Shown here: positions 50,094 to 61,854 of the stretch, piece after piece
Numbering within the stretch: position 1 is the first letter of the stretch
Layout of the letters: each line of letters opens with the position of its first letter
Origin: Paramarasmius palmivorus
Lineage: Eukaryota > Basidiomycota > Agaricomycetes > Agaricales > Marasmiaceae
DNA: 64,000 nucleotides
Direction: 5' to 3'
Assembly (NCBI GenBank): GCA_037176845.1
Contig: JAYKXP010000043.1
Location: 124,001 to 188,000, forward strand
The notes under the pieces: model-generated
The model's database searches: none
The model's input: the letters and a program-made list of their open reading frames with translations, nothing else
Told to the model about the DNA's origin: nothing
Position numbers and translations under genes: made by a program

Positions 50094-53000
50094 AAGCTGT
50101 ATTGTTAGTGTAGACTGCAATGTGTATCCATGTCTATCAGAAGCTACGACGCGTCTAACATTGGGGTGTCGGAGCGTGTTGAGTGTGACTCGTATCATGT
50201 GTAAAGTCACACCGCGTCTATCGCTCGCTTTCATGCATCGGAACTTGTCGGCTCCTTGAGTCGTCATCGACACTTTCAACTGGTGTATCCTCCTTCAAAG
50301 TTCCAACGTCCATTATATTACAAGGCACCACTAGGGCCCGGAATTTGCATGTTGGCAAAACCAGTGCATTGTCTAGGGGTTTTTCTTATCAGACAATGAA
50401 AGGTGAGTTTTTCCCCCACCTCCTAGACCCTTGAGCGTAATTGAGTGCGCTAGTAGTCAAGCCGATCCATCCTTACAGCGCTCATACTAGTAGTGTCTTA
50501 ACCACTCTAAGCAATGCAGTCAACACTATCTTTCCTTTCGTACCGGTGCTGGATGGTAGTGGGGCTCTTGAGACTGGGTATTGCCGATGGGTTGTGATTA
50601 AGGCTTACGGTGCGTTCTTTGGGCTGCTTTTTGCGACTACGCTGACGATACAGGGAAGGCAGTCCGTGGAGCCTGGAATATTTCTACTTTGTCAACGTTA
50701 AAAGGCAAGGACTCCGAAAAGAGGCATTGGTTTCATGGTACGTGTCAGACTTGCTTTTTGTAGAACCTTGTTCTCAATAGGGCGTTAGAGAAGACTATGT
50801 ATGGCATATTATCTTTCACTCAAGAGCCCTCGCATCCTCGGTTGAACCGCTGGAACTGGCTCGCTCAAAAGGACATACACATATCTTCCACATCCTCATT
50901 CCAGCTTTGCGAAGAATATATCAAAGAAGACGCGGAAATTAAGACCATCTGTTTTCTGCAGTATGTTTCTTCCGATGCTAATCCAGATGTTCCTTCTCAT
51001 GAAAGATATGTCAGTGCGTTGGTTCCTGGATGAAGCGGTCGCCCGAATATGATGTGGATTCGTGTGGATTCATCTTTGACGGTCGGATGTTTTCCGAAGC
51101 TTCGAGGTCCCTCGTATCCTCCGTGGTCGAACTGCTGCCCCAGGGAAATAGAAGGTCCCTTTCGAGTACAAACGACTCGTCCCTGAACGTACCGGCCTCC
51201 AGAGAACAATGGGTTCGGACTTATTCCGAAGCTTCGAACCTCCTCGCATCTTCAGTCAATGCGGCAGTTTAAGGATGTCCGAATCTCTCGATTACGAACG
51301 GACGCCTCCACACTATCCACCTGCGCATCCCGAACCACCGTGACAAGTCATTCGGGGTGTGGATCGATACCAACTGTAAGCTTCTATGATTCTTTTTGAG
51401 ATAAACGTTCTCATCGAAGATATCCAAGTACGTTTGCTTCAGAACACGATGGCAGCTGGAGGGCGATATCGTCGGATGTATTTTGAACTTTGGAACCCCT
51501 TCTCATCCTGAGCTCAACCAACAAACCGGGAGCCCCAGGGCTCGCTTACACAGGAATACTGGAATTCGTGTCCTGGACTCGTATAGGAAGAACCCTCAAG
51601 AATAGGAACATGGAACAAAGCAACCACCGCTTTTCTGCAGTAAGTTCCTGCAGATGTCAATCGAGACAAAACTCTCATGCAACGTATTCTAGGATATCTG
51701 TTCCTGAACACAATAGCTGCCAGAGGTCGACTTGAACCTTCAAGCTCCTTCGCATTCTCCGGTGTGAATGCAGAGGAACACATCTGGGTATCTTCACTTT
51801 GGCGGGTTACTTGACTTGGACGAACCATACTGGCAAATAAAGATGCATGGTTCAAACTGACATATCGTGGTGAGTGTTTAGGGCCGTGATCCGTGGTAAC
51901 TTGCCTCATCGTATTTCTTAGAACAATTATTTTCGTCAAGAATATCTCCGAGGCACTCGTATCTGTAGGACGTAGGTCATGGAACACTGCTTGTGATCAT
52001 CCATGAAGCTTCGCATATCCTCTCACACCAATCTTTTGTGGCTCTGCTGCGGCGAAGCGTCATTATGCCGGGATGCCAGATAACGTTCTAGAATGGACGT
52101 TTTTTTTTTGTGTTGGTGCCAAGGCAAGTTTACATCGTTTGTTCTGGTTCGTGGTGGTGCTGAAGAGGCCTAAAGAGATTCTCTGAGCTGGACAGTGACA
52201 TTACGGACACAATACAGTGTCGGAAGCTTGAGATACCAGATGCTGGATGAAATGATTTCTCACCCAGCACATGTTTGCATGTTTTCCCGCACCGAATCTT
52301 TGCGGTTCTGCGTCGGCGGAACCGAATGGGCGAGATATGGCCCCGAAAATGGATAGCTTTTGTGAGCAAAGCAGGAGGGAAATCTGGACGCAGGTGCGCT
52401 TTTCACCATGTGTTTGAAGAGGACCGGCTCATACGACGTTCATTTTCGCAGATAAAGAAACTCGAGTCTTTCCGAATAATCCTGCGCCGACTTATTGGCG
52501 CGTTGTACAGTTGCGTGCCTCGGAGGTTAGATCGACAGAAAAGTCCCACTGCCGACTATTGCCAACGTTGTTGTCTCACGACTGTGTTGTCCGAGAAGCA
52601 AAGCTGTGCCGGAATAGCCATTGTATATTCCAAAGAATCCTTGCCTCATAGTGGGTGTTTACTGTTCTAGCAAACTAGCAATTCGACTCATACAATGCCT
52701 GTCCTTGAAGCGACTAAGCTCGCCTCTCGGACGTAGTTTCAAAGCTTCGAATCACATTTCTCCGTCTCGTATCTCGGCGCATGCTGGCAGGGACTCTATC
52801 TCAAATACCACACACGTTCCCCTCATCATATTCAGTCGCCAATTGTATGATCGGCACACGAGTTCCATCGACTGCGGAACTTCTCGTGCTTCTTTATCGA
52901 CTTCGTTACCCAACGCTTTGGCTTTTCGCCCAGATCATCTGCGAAAACTCCGCCGCCTGCAACTCTTCTAACATCTACCAGCTTTCTGGCGTATGAGAAA

Positions 53001-54321
53001 AAATTTCCATTACGTTCCATGACGTCATCGTTAAGGAGGCCGTAGGTTTGAGGTGCTCCTCAGTCGTCCGACTTCTTCGTGCAAAACAGCCAGTCATGCT
53101 CGACGCATTATAGTTTGGGTATTTGGGTTTTCGAGTGTTCACACCGCCGATGCTTTCGTTCTTCCTTTTGGTGTTCTCAGAGCACCCAGCATTTTTGCTC
53201 CCACCTGGGAGTCAACGCGAAACATCGGATGCAGCCATGTAACTCCTCATCCGCCATACCTTCTCACATTGAAGAACTCGTCATATGGGAATTTGCTTTG
53301 CCACACCTGATTCCCAGACAGTTCATATCGAACATTGCAAGGCTCCATCCGAGTGCAAGTCACGCCCCTGGATTCATCACAAAGGCCGTCATTCAAAGAC
53401 TATTGACCGCCGATACATGACATGGAACAAACAATAGCCTATTCCACAAGCGCCAGTCCAGTCTTCTAAATGCTCAACATTTCCCCACAATCTCCACAAT
53501 TAATTTGCTTGGCACCGATAACGGGATGTAATGGTGTTGACGAGCATCTTGCCTAATGCTCCTTCGTTCAACTATGTCGCTCTTTTCCGCGGTTCAGTAT
53601 CGTGACGAGCCGCTGTGCAATCTCTGATATTGGAGGCTGAACGACTTCGCCTTGCTACAGGAAATGCGTCCGAGGCTTCTTGTCATCCAGTACCATATAA
53701 ACACCTTGGCTGATCGATTATCCTTGCTTGGCGTGTAGCTTATCGAACACCAGATTCATGTCGACGACTTTCTGGTTATGCCAGGTTGTGCCGTCTTGCG
53801 TGGTTACGATCGACGTTGCGTCGGTTTCTCCGCTCCAGGAGATATTCATCTTTGCCCACGAGTATCGGGTGCCATCGCTTGGAACCCTCATTTTTTCCTG
53901 CGAAGGAACTTCTCGCCGAGTCTAAGCCCATTGCGAAGATCACACAATGTGGCTGCTCCTTTCGATTCAGAAATCGAGGTCGAACGCTACCATGATATCG
54001 AGTAGTACGATCTGTGGAGGAAGAACATCCTGCAGTTGATTTCTCTGCGCGAGCGTGGATCAGCTCTAATGACCGCCATTGATGGGTCGTACGGTTTTTC
54101 TGGAGGGCATGACGGTTCTAGCGAAATGCAACTTTTGAATGGACTAGCATCTTGCCGGTTTGATGACTGCTGATCTGCGTCGATCCAGATTACCTCCAAT
54201 TGAAGTGGCAGACCGACGTACGCGCTAAAAGGCGCAAGGATCGTCGTCTATCTTCCAGGAAGGCGATTGGGTGTATAAGTATTCGCGAAATGCTTTCTAT
54301 TCCTTAGCTCATTGACCAGCA
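50094..54321. other. Gene-poor region, apparently decayed coding DNA
   Basis: About 4.2 kb without an intact gene. All frames are under 160 codons and interrupted. Near-repeated phrases built on GAAGCTTCGAxxxCTCGxATCxTC occur at about 51095, 51230 and 51735. In one plus-strand frame the first two read like FRSFE.PRI, with stops between, which recalls leucine-rich F-box text. The right half (52.3-54 kb) has similar broken protein-like pieces. No transposase or reverse transcriptase remnants recognised. Confidence 0.35.
54274..54279 (+). promoter_or_regulatory. TATA-like box of paralog B
   Basis: TATAAG, 48 nt upstream of the ATG at 54322, matching the position in paralog A. Confidence 0.4.
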
Positions 54322-57300
54322 ATGAAGTCGAGCTTGTTCTCCACTTTCCTATTCTCGGCCCTTGCAGCCTCAGTATACGGTAGTCACGGTGCTACTGACC
54401 TGAAGCCTTACGTCGACTACCACTACCGGAGGACGGATCTTTATCCTACTCGTCATCCCGAGCACAATGCGACGGATTTCGTCCATCTCAGGCCCACGGA
54501 ATCTCTCGCATTCCATTACCATGACCCAGCAGGTCAGTATGCTTATTTCTGAGTTTGGCTGTCCTCCTTACGCACCATTTATAGTTCCATTTCACCTGCC
54601 TCGCTCCTTCGCTACTGTACATGTTGGCGGATTCAATGCCCCAGCAGTCAATCTCGAGAACTCGGACCATATCTATTCTGTCAAGTGTGATAAGAACAAC
54701 ATGGTCGTAAAGTTCAACAATAACGAGGCTTGGGACACTGCAGCTAAAGAATGGTCGACTCCATCCGAGCTCGTAATGATCACTTTTCGCAGAGAGTGCG
54801 GCGGAGGCCTGGAATCGGGAGAACGAAGCTACCATTTGGTATCTGGCATGGAAGCTCAGAAGGAAAAGCGTCAGATATCGTTCGCAATGTCTACGATTTC
54901 TTTCGAAGAAGCGGTTCATCCTCAGAAGGATGTCACAATCGACATTGCAGGGTACCAAGTCGATCCGACCTCCAATAGTCAGCACAGGCATCTTTCTCAT
55001 CGGGACGGAGATCCTGCCACCACTGAGAACGACGACTTCGACAATAAGCTGGACCAGACTCTGGGTTACGAGGATCTGTCCGGCGGTGGTGCAGGCCTCG
55101 AAGATCTATTTGGTGGTGCAACATCGAGGTTGCTGGAAGAAAGAGATCTGGACAAGCGGGGTTTCCAGGCAACCTGTCTTACTGTCCTCCAACCCTGGGT
55201 ATTTTTTGGGATGCTCGCTTGGGGGAAAGATCCCTGCCCCCCTATTACGAAACCAGTAAGCATTTTGACGCAAAGCGATGCAGCAGTATACTCATGCCTT
55301 CCGGCGCTCAGACGTTCAATGCAATCAAGTCAGCCGCCGCTGCCATCAAGAAATTTTTCACCAAGGGTACATTTTCTCCTGGCCTTAGTGGTTTTGTCCT
55401 CTGACCTTTCTGTTCGATCTAGATCTTCCAAATATAGCGGCCAAAATTGTCGAATTCTTCCAGACGGTTGCGATGACAGTTGCGCAGATACTGTCTGAGC
55501 GCGGATGGAACCCTGCTGGGACATTCACTTTCGACACGAATGTTACGAAACCCATGGAAACTACCGATGAATTTGGTAGCGCCTATAAGGTTTATACCTG
55601 GGAAGACACCAAGGAGGGGATAAAAACTCATAGCGGCAATGCTACAGCAAAGGCCAAGCTGGACATTTACTGCGTTGGATGTCGTATCAATGGCGTAAGT
55701 ATTCTTTCATTTTTGTTATACGCGTCTAAACCCTTGTCATTGCAGTTTGTCCAGTACGAAGCGCACTTCAAATACACATTGGAGAAGCTCCAGTTCACTG
55801 CTGCAACGATGCATGTTAAGAATGGCATGTTCCAATTCGAAGTTGGTGTAGGTGTGATTGCTGATAGTAAGCTGAAATCCCAAATACTCGATGTCCCGGC
55901 GCTAACGTGCCACTACAGTCACCATCGATGGCAACCTAGCTGAATACAATCTACCAGAGGTCCCACTCAGGTATGACCTACATCTGATCTGCGCCGTCTA
56001 CATGGTACTAATGCTCGCCAGTCCTCTAACCATTCCCGGTCTTATCACTGTTGGACCCATGATCAACTCTGCATTCGGTGCCGACTGGGAATTAGGTGCT
56101 ACCGGAACTTTTGTCGCTCGCACTGGCTTTGGATGGAAGGATATGAATATATACCTCGACTTGCTAAACGCTGGGAAATCCAGAGCTGAACCGTGGACTC
56201 GGCTTGACACTCGCCCCGAGATTGCAGCCTCAATTACGGGAAAGGCGACACTCACACCTTATTTCGCCGTCACCCTCGATCTCGCGGTGAACATTCTCAA
56301 AGGGAAGTTGATAGCTGGTGCCGGGTTGGAGGCCAAAACGAAAACTCCCCTGTCAGCGGAGCTCAAGCTGAGCACTGATAAAGGAGTGGGTACTGATGAA
56401 TGTGCGGGTGCCACGGTGTCCTTGGATCTCGCTATCGAACTATCCTTGACGCTCAAGCTTGGCAAGAAACTGACAGGCAAACCACTCGGAAGCAAGGAAT
56501 TCAAGCCACTGGATGGCATCTTCCCGTTGACGAAATGCATCTCGTCAGTGCTTCAACTTGTGTCTCCTGGTTAACACGCTTTCTTACTTTATTCTGTAGA
56601 TTGCCTAGTGCAAAAGCAGTCGCACCAATCGTTCCAGCACCACCTCTTCCAGCATCTATCCTGGCACCTAGCGTTCCGTACTTGAATAATGCCACTTCTG
56701 ACATCACGCTGAAGAAGATCACCAGTGCCCAGACCCCGAAAGGAAGATTCCAGCTTCTTTGGCTACCGGGTGACAACAATCTTTATCTCATTCCGCGCGA
56801 TGACCCCGCGCTCCCCAGTAGCGAAGCTATGGGAAGTATGCTCTTCGTGACAAGAAAGGGCGATAATAACTACGCTACGGACGGAAGTGGGGATGGCAGG
56901 TTTTTCCACGTTTACAACGACATCACCCAGGGCAAAGCCAAGGCATCTAGGATCAGGTTGGCAACAAAAGACAAGGTTCCGAAGGGCTCCGTTATAGTGT
57001 ATTTATCCTTTCAGCATCGATTTGAAGGTTGGGTGCTGATACGGCTTCTAGAACTCTGCGGTCAGACTCCGTGGACGGCACACCCATTCTGAGGGCTATA
57101 GCTGCCAATGCAGACCTTGACAAGGGCATTGGCGTGTTCTATCTTGTGGCCTGCCTCTATCCCAAGAAGGCAAATAGGCTTGCCAAAGCGTTTGTTGTTG
57201 GCAAGGATCTTGATGCCGGTATCAACGAATTGATGAAGTCGAAGGCCGGCTCTGCGAGCGATCCCAAGGCACTGAAGGATATTGATTTTGACTCCTGCTT

Positions 57301-57328
57301 CGGCATGCCCATGGAATTCACCGACTAA
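54322..57328 (+). CDS. Large secreted two-domain protein, paralog B (probably DUF7029 + DUF7223)
   Basis: Multi-exon gene of about 800 residues. ATG 54322 with a signal peptide (MKSSLFSTFLFSALAASVYG), then LYPTRHPEHNATDFVHLRP and FHYHDPAG. Domain 1: HIYSVKCDKNNMVVKFNNN, WDTAAKEWSTPSELVMITF, and AMSTISFEEAVHPQKDVTI. A linker with RLLEERDLDKR may be a Kex2-type (KR) processing site. Domain 2: LDIYCVGCRINGFVQYEAHF, LTIPGLITVGPMINS, FGWKDMNIYLDLLNAGKS. C-terminal part: RFQLLWLPGDNNLYLIPRDD, GRFFHVYND, SRIRLATKDKVPKGS, TLRSDSVDGTPILRAI and DIDFDSCFGMPMEF, stop at 57328. It matches paralog A over its whole length. Function unknown; secreted. Looks intact. Confidence 0.8.
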
Positions 57329-58079
57329 TGGTAGACTTCATTTCTTTGGTAGACTAAGGAGAATGTTTTCTGTCTTCTGTGAAGACGGTCGTGTAATATA
57401 TAGAGTTATTCATACTATCTTAAGCTTGTCCGAATATCCGTTTATTAGCTTGAGCCTTGAGGTCATCCGAATACCGAACGGGTTTGTGGGCGCTAAACGA
57501 GCGCTACTCGTAACAGGGTGCATTTTGCGAGCTGATAGGGTGAATGGGCTGACCCTGCTAGATATGATGGACCTTTCTGGAGCAATTGAATGTCAGTTTG
57601 AATGCTTTCGGCTCTTTTTCATGTTGAAATTCACTCACTGACGGGTTGCTGACAGGCCTGAACCTCGGCATACTGATAATGACAACCAGTTTTGGGACTT
57701 CAAGGGTAGAACTTGACAGCTTTAGACCTAAAAGGTCTTTGGTGGGCCTTTTCCTTCAAAACCAGAGATCAACTGACATTGATTGTGTATGAATCTGGGT
57801 GTAAGATAGCAAAGACCTACCGAACACCCGTTGACGGCCGTTTTTGACCCTCACCAGTCGCCGTCGAAAACGGGTAGACTTACTTTCGAGTCTTTTGGGG
57901 GGATACATTTATATTTACAGTAAGATATGTACACCAAGGGTTGAAGACCCTCGAACAATGAATTGAGCTCAAAAAATTACACATAGGACTTTGCGTTTCA
58001 CTGTCGATGAAGCGCTGCGTAAAGTACAACACAAGTGGTCACTGACTCACACCATATGCGAGTGTGGCGTTACCTACAG
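57329..58079. other. Intergenic between convergent genes
   Basis: About 0.75 kb. A short imperfect inverted repeat (CCGTTTTTGAC / GTCGAAAACGG) lies at about 57838-57880. No gene supported. Confidence 0.4.
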
Positions 58080-59093
58080 TCATCCAACCGATTCCACATT
58101 CGACTGCTCACCAATCAAAGTGATGTACTTTTGAATGTTCTCGTCCGCTGTGCCTGCCCAACTAGAGTTTTCCATTTGACACGCTTTCCAGGATGGCATG
58201 GAACGCGTAGCAGCGAGAATACCGTAAATAGAGTCGTTGAGGCTAGCTAGCGGGGCATGTCCAGTACCGGATGGAGTAGTTTGAGACTGCGACTGAGGCT
58301 GAGGCTGTTGCTGAAATTGCGGTGGAGAATTGTAGTTGTCATTGTCGTTACCCGAGTCTGGCCTATCCCGACGAAAAAGAGTTGTGGAGCCGGAGCTGTT
58401 TAACACCCCCGACGACGTTATCCAGTCTTGCCACTGGACAGAAGTGGGCATGTCTGGTGTAGATCGGAAAGGGTGAAAACCGGGGACACGCATCTCATGG
58501 ATTATGAAGAGCGATGGGAAGGGCGCTTTGTGGTGTTGTATGTCCAGAGCAATAGATTTGCCGTGGTACTGTTCTAGAGATGCTGCTCCGGAATAACTGA
58601 TCAATATATATTTCTGTGTCTGTTGGCAATACTTTGAGCGGTTAGCTCGAAGGAGATGGCTGACTCACATCTATGTCGAAACGTATGAAGAATTTATAGG
58701 CGTCGAACATGCCATGGTGGTTCTTACACATTATTAGGCCATTGCGCGATTCATGAGTGGGGTGATCTTTGGCTTGCGACGGTATCCACTTGCGCGTCTT
58801 GAGGTCGCCCCACTGTGAGTGCCACAGGTCAGTGAGATGGAATATGAAAGTCGTTTTCGACTTACAGTACTTGGTCCTGACTGGTGGATAATGTGGCAAT
58901 GTTCAAGCGCGGCGTCATCGTCCTCCCCACAGACGACACATCGACATTTTCCAAGGAATTTATCTCGATCGTCTAAGCCGGTAACAAAGGCTGTGGTGCA
59001 CGATAATTCCGATGCAGTACGATTTTCCCATCCATATCCTTTGGGAGGGGCGTCCGGCGGTAGAGGCAGAGTGAACAGTGTCAGGGGTGCCAT
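58080..59093 (-). CDS. HNH-nuclease-domain protein of the fungal type
   Basis: Several exons, about 290 residues, from ATG 59093 (MAPLTLFTLPLPPDAPPKGY). The HNH core has CRCVVCGEDDDAALEHCHII, an intron, WGDLKTRKWIPSQAKDHPTH, then SRNGLIMCKNHHGMFDAYKF. The pattern is C-x2-C ... H-C-H ... N-G-L-x-M-C-x2-H-H, with zinc cysteines and the catalytic His. The second half has YILISYSGAASLEQYHGKS and LDIQHHKAPFPSLFIIHEMR. A Gln/Pro-rich stretch follows, and the end is IQKYITLIGEQSNVESV and G. Proteins of this type are abundant in Agaricomycetes, and their DNA target and role are not known. Nuclease activity is inferred from motifs only. Confidence 0.82.
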
Positions 59094-59524
59094 AGTTGGA
59101 GGAAAAGGTGGTGATCAAGCAACCCGTGGGAGTTGTCGTCACGTGATAAAGCGTGATACAAAATTCGGTTCCCTTACTTTAAACCGGGTCAACTCGCATC
59201 GGCATTTGTGCTCAGTGAGCCCGCTCGCTCAGAGAAAAATTGATTTTCGTACGCAATAGCATCTTGAGTACCTAAATGTGTAGTTACAAAAATTTAGGAA
59301 TGCTACAAAATGAGTAACGAATATTTTCGCAAGGAGTGCCCAGAAATCGAGTCCATACTGAATGCGTCGCGAGCTGATAAGAGATAACGGCGAGATCACC
59401 GTGATGACATTATCATCCCACTCACCTGACACGACGCGTCGCGTCGTCAAAACCTACTTCCATGCACTTATACCTACATTTCTGAACTATTCTGCTGAAT
59501 TTTAGCTTCTACAATACATAGAAA
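59094..59524. other. Intergenic
   Basis: About 0.43 kb between the HNH gene and the repeat block. No gene supported. Confidence 0.4.
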
Positions 59525-59730
59525 CCTAACCCCTAACCCTAACCACTAACCGCGGGGCGTTCCCCCCCGCACCCCCCCTTATAAATATCTTCAATCCCCT
59601 AACCCTTTCTTGCGGGGGCGTTCCCCCCCCTGCACCCCCCCCTCTAACCCCGAACCCCTAACTGACGCTTCGCTGCGCTCAGCGTAGGGGAGCTAGGGGG
59701 CGCTTCGCGCAGTGGGACCGCTGCGCGGTC
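59525..59730. repeat. Interstitial telomere-like repeats and GC-rich repeat units
   Basis: Short runs of CCCTAA/CCCCTAA type (59525-59548, about 59596, about 59643-59660). Between them are two copies of a unit reading GCGGGG(G)CGTTCCCCCCC then GCACCCCCC (about 59551-59577 and 59610-59641). Short palindromes with CGCTGCG cores follow to 59730. CCCTAA is the usual fungal telomere repeat. The units are too few for a chromosome end, and coding DNA resumes to the right. Confidence 0.7.
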
Positions 59731-59911
59731 GTCGTAGTCTTGTACTCAGACAAATTTCTGCTTGATGGTGATGACATCACACGGCCTACGGCCGGTGAGA
59801 TAACTGATCTCGGCGAGTTCGAGTCACGAGCTCACGACGCATCGAGCCTCCCCTGCCAGAAATCCCAGAAACCGGGTGATTACGTCACTGACAGCAAACC
59901 ACTGACTCTTC
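59731..59911. other. Palindrome-rich spacer left of the broken gene copy
   Basis: Several short inverted repeats (for example GGCCTACGGCC at 59781-59791 and GAGATAACTGATCTC at 59797-59811). The similarity to the secreted family starts abruptly at its right edge. It may be the end of a small non-autonomous element. Confidence 0.35.
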
Positions 59912-60329
59912 GTTCCGCGCGATGACCCTGCGCTCCCCAACAGTGAAGCTATGGGGAGCATGCTGTTTGTAACGAGGAAGGGAGACAACAACTATGCTTC
60001 TGACGGGACTGCAGATGGAAGGTTCTTCCACATTTACAAAGACCTCGTTGACGGCAAGGCCAAGGCGTCAAGGATCAGGTTGGCAACTGAGGACAAGGTC
60101 CCGAAGGGTGCTAATATTGTGTATGTTTCGTTTGGGCACGTCGAGGTTGGGAGTCTAGTGCTGATACTGTTCCTAGAACCTTGCGTTCAGATCTCGTGGA
60201 TGGTACACCTATCCTAAGAGCTGTAACCTACGGAGCAAGCGCTGAAAAGGACACCGGCTACTTTTATGTTACGGCTGTTTGCCACAACACAAGAATCAAA
60301 CTAAGTTCGTTCGGTTATCTGAGGCTCAA
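59912..60329 (+). pseudogene. Truncated third copy (C) of the secreted two-domain family
   Basis: Similarity to paralog B begins abruptly at TTCCGCGCGATGACCC. It continues with GSMLFVTRKGDNNYASDGTA, GRFFHIYKDLVDGKAKASRI, ATEDKVPKGANIV, the same intron place, and TLRSDLVDGTPILRAV. It fades after GYFYVTAVCHNTR. Signal peptide, domain 1 and domain 2 are absent, as is the end DFDSCF. The right side abuts a retroelement LTR at 60330; the left side abuts a repeat block. The rest of the gene could lie beyond the retroelement outside the window. Clearly a broken copy, not a gene. Confidence 0.8.
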
Positions 60330-60722
60330 TGTCACGTGCGGTGTGGCAAAGAGTTCGAGAGCGAATAAGAAGGTCGAGAAAGATGTATTGTTCGTGTAGA
60401 AGATATGAGGGATACAAGAGATCAAGCTGAGGAAGCTTGACCGACTATGGTACAGTATTTATACAAGAGTTCAAAGCAGTGCACTACCTAAAAGGCGTAT
60501 GGCAAGCAGTGACTTGGAGATGATGTGTCGATACGTATAAGAAATGAGTCGTTGAGTTGGGATAGTGAGTCTAAGGGAGAACGAACGAGTCATAGGTAAT
60601 GAGCAAGTAACTGCAGGCAAAGTAAGTAAGTCAGAATGAGTCGAAGAATGAGTTGGGAACACGAAATAGCACGTAGCAATCAAGAGAGGCGTAGATAAGA
60701 TGAGATAGGGAAAAACGTAACA
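60330..60722 (-). repeat. 3' long terminal repeat
   Basis: The LTR (393 bp) begins on the minus strand with TGTTACG directly after the purine tract GAGAGGGGGGTGG, and can end at CGTGACA. The termini form a 7-bp inverted repeat (TGTYACG), usual for this class. A TATAAATA box lies inside at about 60456-60463. The left border is inferred from the terminal repeat, as the second LTR is outside the window. Confidence 0.7.
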
Positions 60723-60737
60723 CCACCCCCCTCTCAA
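60723..60737 (-). promoter_or_regulatory. Polypurine tract (plus-strand priming site) of the retroelement
   Basis: Minus strand GAGAGGGGGGTGG immediately before the LTR start TGTTACG, where reverse transcription of the second strand begins. Confidence 0.7.
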
Positions 60738-60752
60738 GGGTTGACGTCCCCG

Positions 60753-61736
60753 TCAATATGCTCCATATGGTTCGGAGGTAATGTTAGAGATAGCGCTATC
60801 GTCAAAGTCGTCGTCATCCCACTTCTCATATCCGGATCCACCTCGTTCTGGACATTGACGTATATAGTGCCCAGGTCTGTATTTGAGACAAACTTTGCAC
60901 TTGTATAATGAACAATCTTTGGCGAAATGCCCACTCTCGTGGCAACGGTGACAAGCGGTTCGAGAATGTGGTAGTCGTTCATTAGAACTCGAAGATCGAG
61001 GAGAAGCTGATCGTGGTGAACCTCTCTTTTCATCCAACAGAGGGACTCCGGGCTTGAAGGGTCTTCCTGTTCGACTAAAGGAAACGGTCTTCGAGGGACC
61101 CTTGGAGTAGGGCTGTCTAAGAGCGCTCCTACTGGGTTGTTTGGTCTTCCACGCTGCGAGTTCGGTGGCGGTGGGACGTCGGGGAGCGGTCGGTTGCGGG
61201 CTTCCTGAGACAGCCGAAGTGGAACTGTGACTATTGGATGGGGATGATGTGGTTGGTGGTGGCGTTGGGAAGATGGGATTTCGGAATGGGGTATTGAGTA
61301 GCTCATCGCAGGTGGAGACTTTTCGACGCTCACTCTGCAAGGCTTCGAGGAATTCGGCGTTATAAAGTTCGTCGGTTGCGTGGTCGAGTAATGCTTCTAA
61401 GCCTGTGAGAGCCTCTTTTAAAGCTTTGCGAGTCTCTATCATGTCACAGACTTGGGTGACTCGAGTGTAGCGAGCCACGTGGTTTATAAGAGTTGACTCG
61501 ACGATGTCGTGGAAGGGCTTCCATTGAAGGATCTCGCCGATGACTCGTTTATGTTCGGTGTAAGGGGATTGGGGATGAATTTCGGCAAGTCGGTAGTCGA
61601 GACTTCGTTCCAAGTCAAGCCTTTCTTGTTGAGCTTGGATGAATCGCTCTGTTACCTGGTTGGCGAAGTCGTTTCCTGCGGTAACGGATGCGTAGGTAGG
61701 TGCCGTAGAAATATCGGATGACTTTGAATTGGACAT
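60753..61736 (-). CDS. Gag-like zinc-knuckle protein of the retroelement
   Basis: Intact frame of 327 residues, ATG 61736 (MSNSKSSDISTAPTYASVTA). The first half is helical and charged (QVTERFIQAQQERLDLERSL). A Ser/Pro-rich middle follows. Near the C-terminus are two knuckles: CHRCHESGHFAKDC (C-x2-C-x4-H-x4-C) and a variant CKVCLKYRPGHYIRQC with a longer spacing (C-x2-C-x6-H-x4-C). It ends ISNITSEPYGAY. Knuckles bind the element's RNA during packaging. Its place after pol and before the 3' LTR is unusual. It could be the element's true Gag or an added frame beside a normal Gag upstream. Confidence 0.8.
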   Translation of the reverse strand: MSNSKSSDISTAPTYASVTAGNDFANQVTERFIQAQQERLDLERSLDYRLAEIHPQSPYTEHKRVIGEILQWKPFHDIVESTLINHVARYTRVTQVCDMIETRKALKEALTGLEALLDHATDELYNAEFLEALQSERRKVSTCDELLNTPFRNPIFPTPPPTTSSPSNSHSSTSAVSGSPQPTAPRRPTATELAAWKTKQPSRSALRQPYSKGPSKTVSFSRTGRPFKPGVPLLDEKRGSPRSASPRSSSSNERLPHSRTACHRCHESGHFAKDCSLYKCKVCLKYRPGHYIRQCPERGGSGYEKWDDDDFDDSAISNITSEPYGAY

Positions 61737-61854
61737 GATTTCGAGGGGCTGAATGGATGATTGAAGCGATGAGGAGGATGTCGAGAAAGTTGGGGACTCT
61801 GATAGGGAATCCGTTTACTTCGATGCCTGTGTCCAGGTTGAGAGTAAGGAATTT

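Noticed and set aside
57838..57880. Imperfect hairpin as a terminator or small mobile element
   Set aside because: Too short and imperfect, with no flanking duplication visible; such terminators are not used by Pol II.
59525..59660. A true chromosome end (telomere)
   Set aside because: Only a few CCCTAA-like units, mixed with other repeats, and coding sequence continues to the right.
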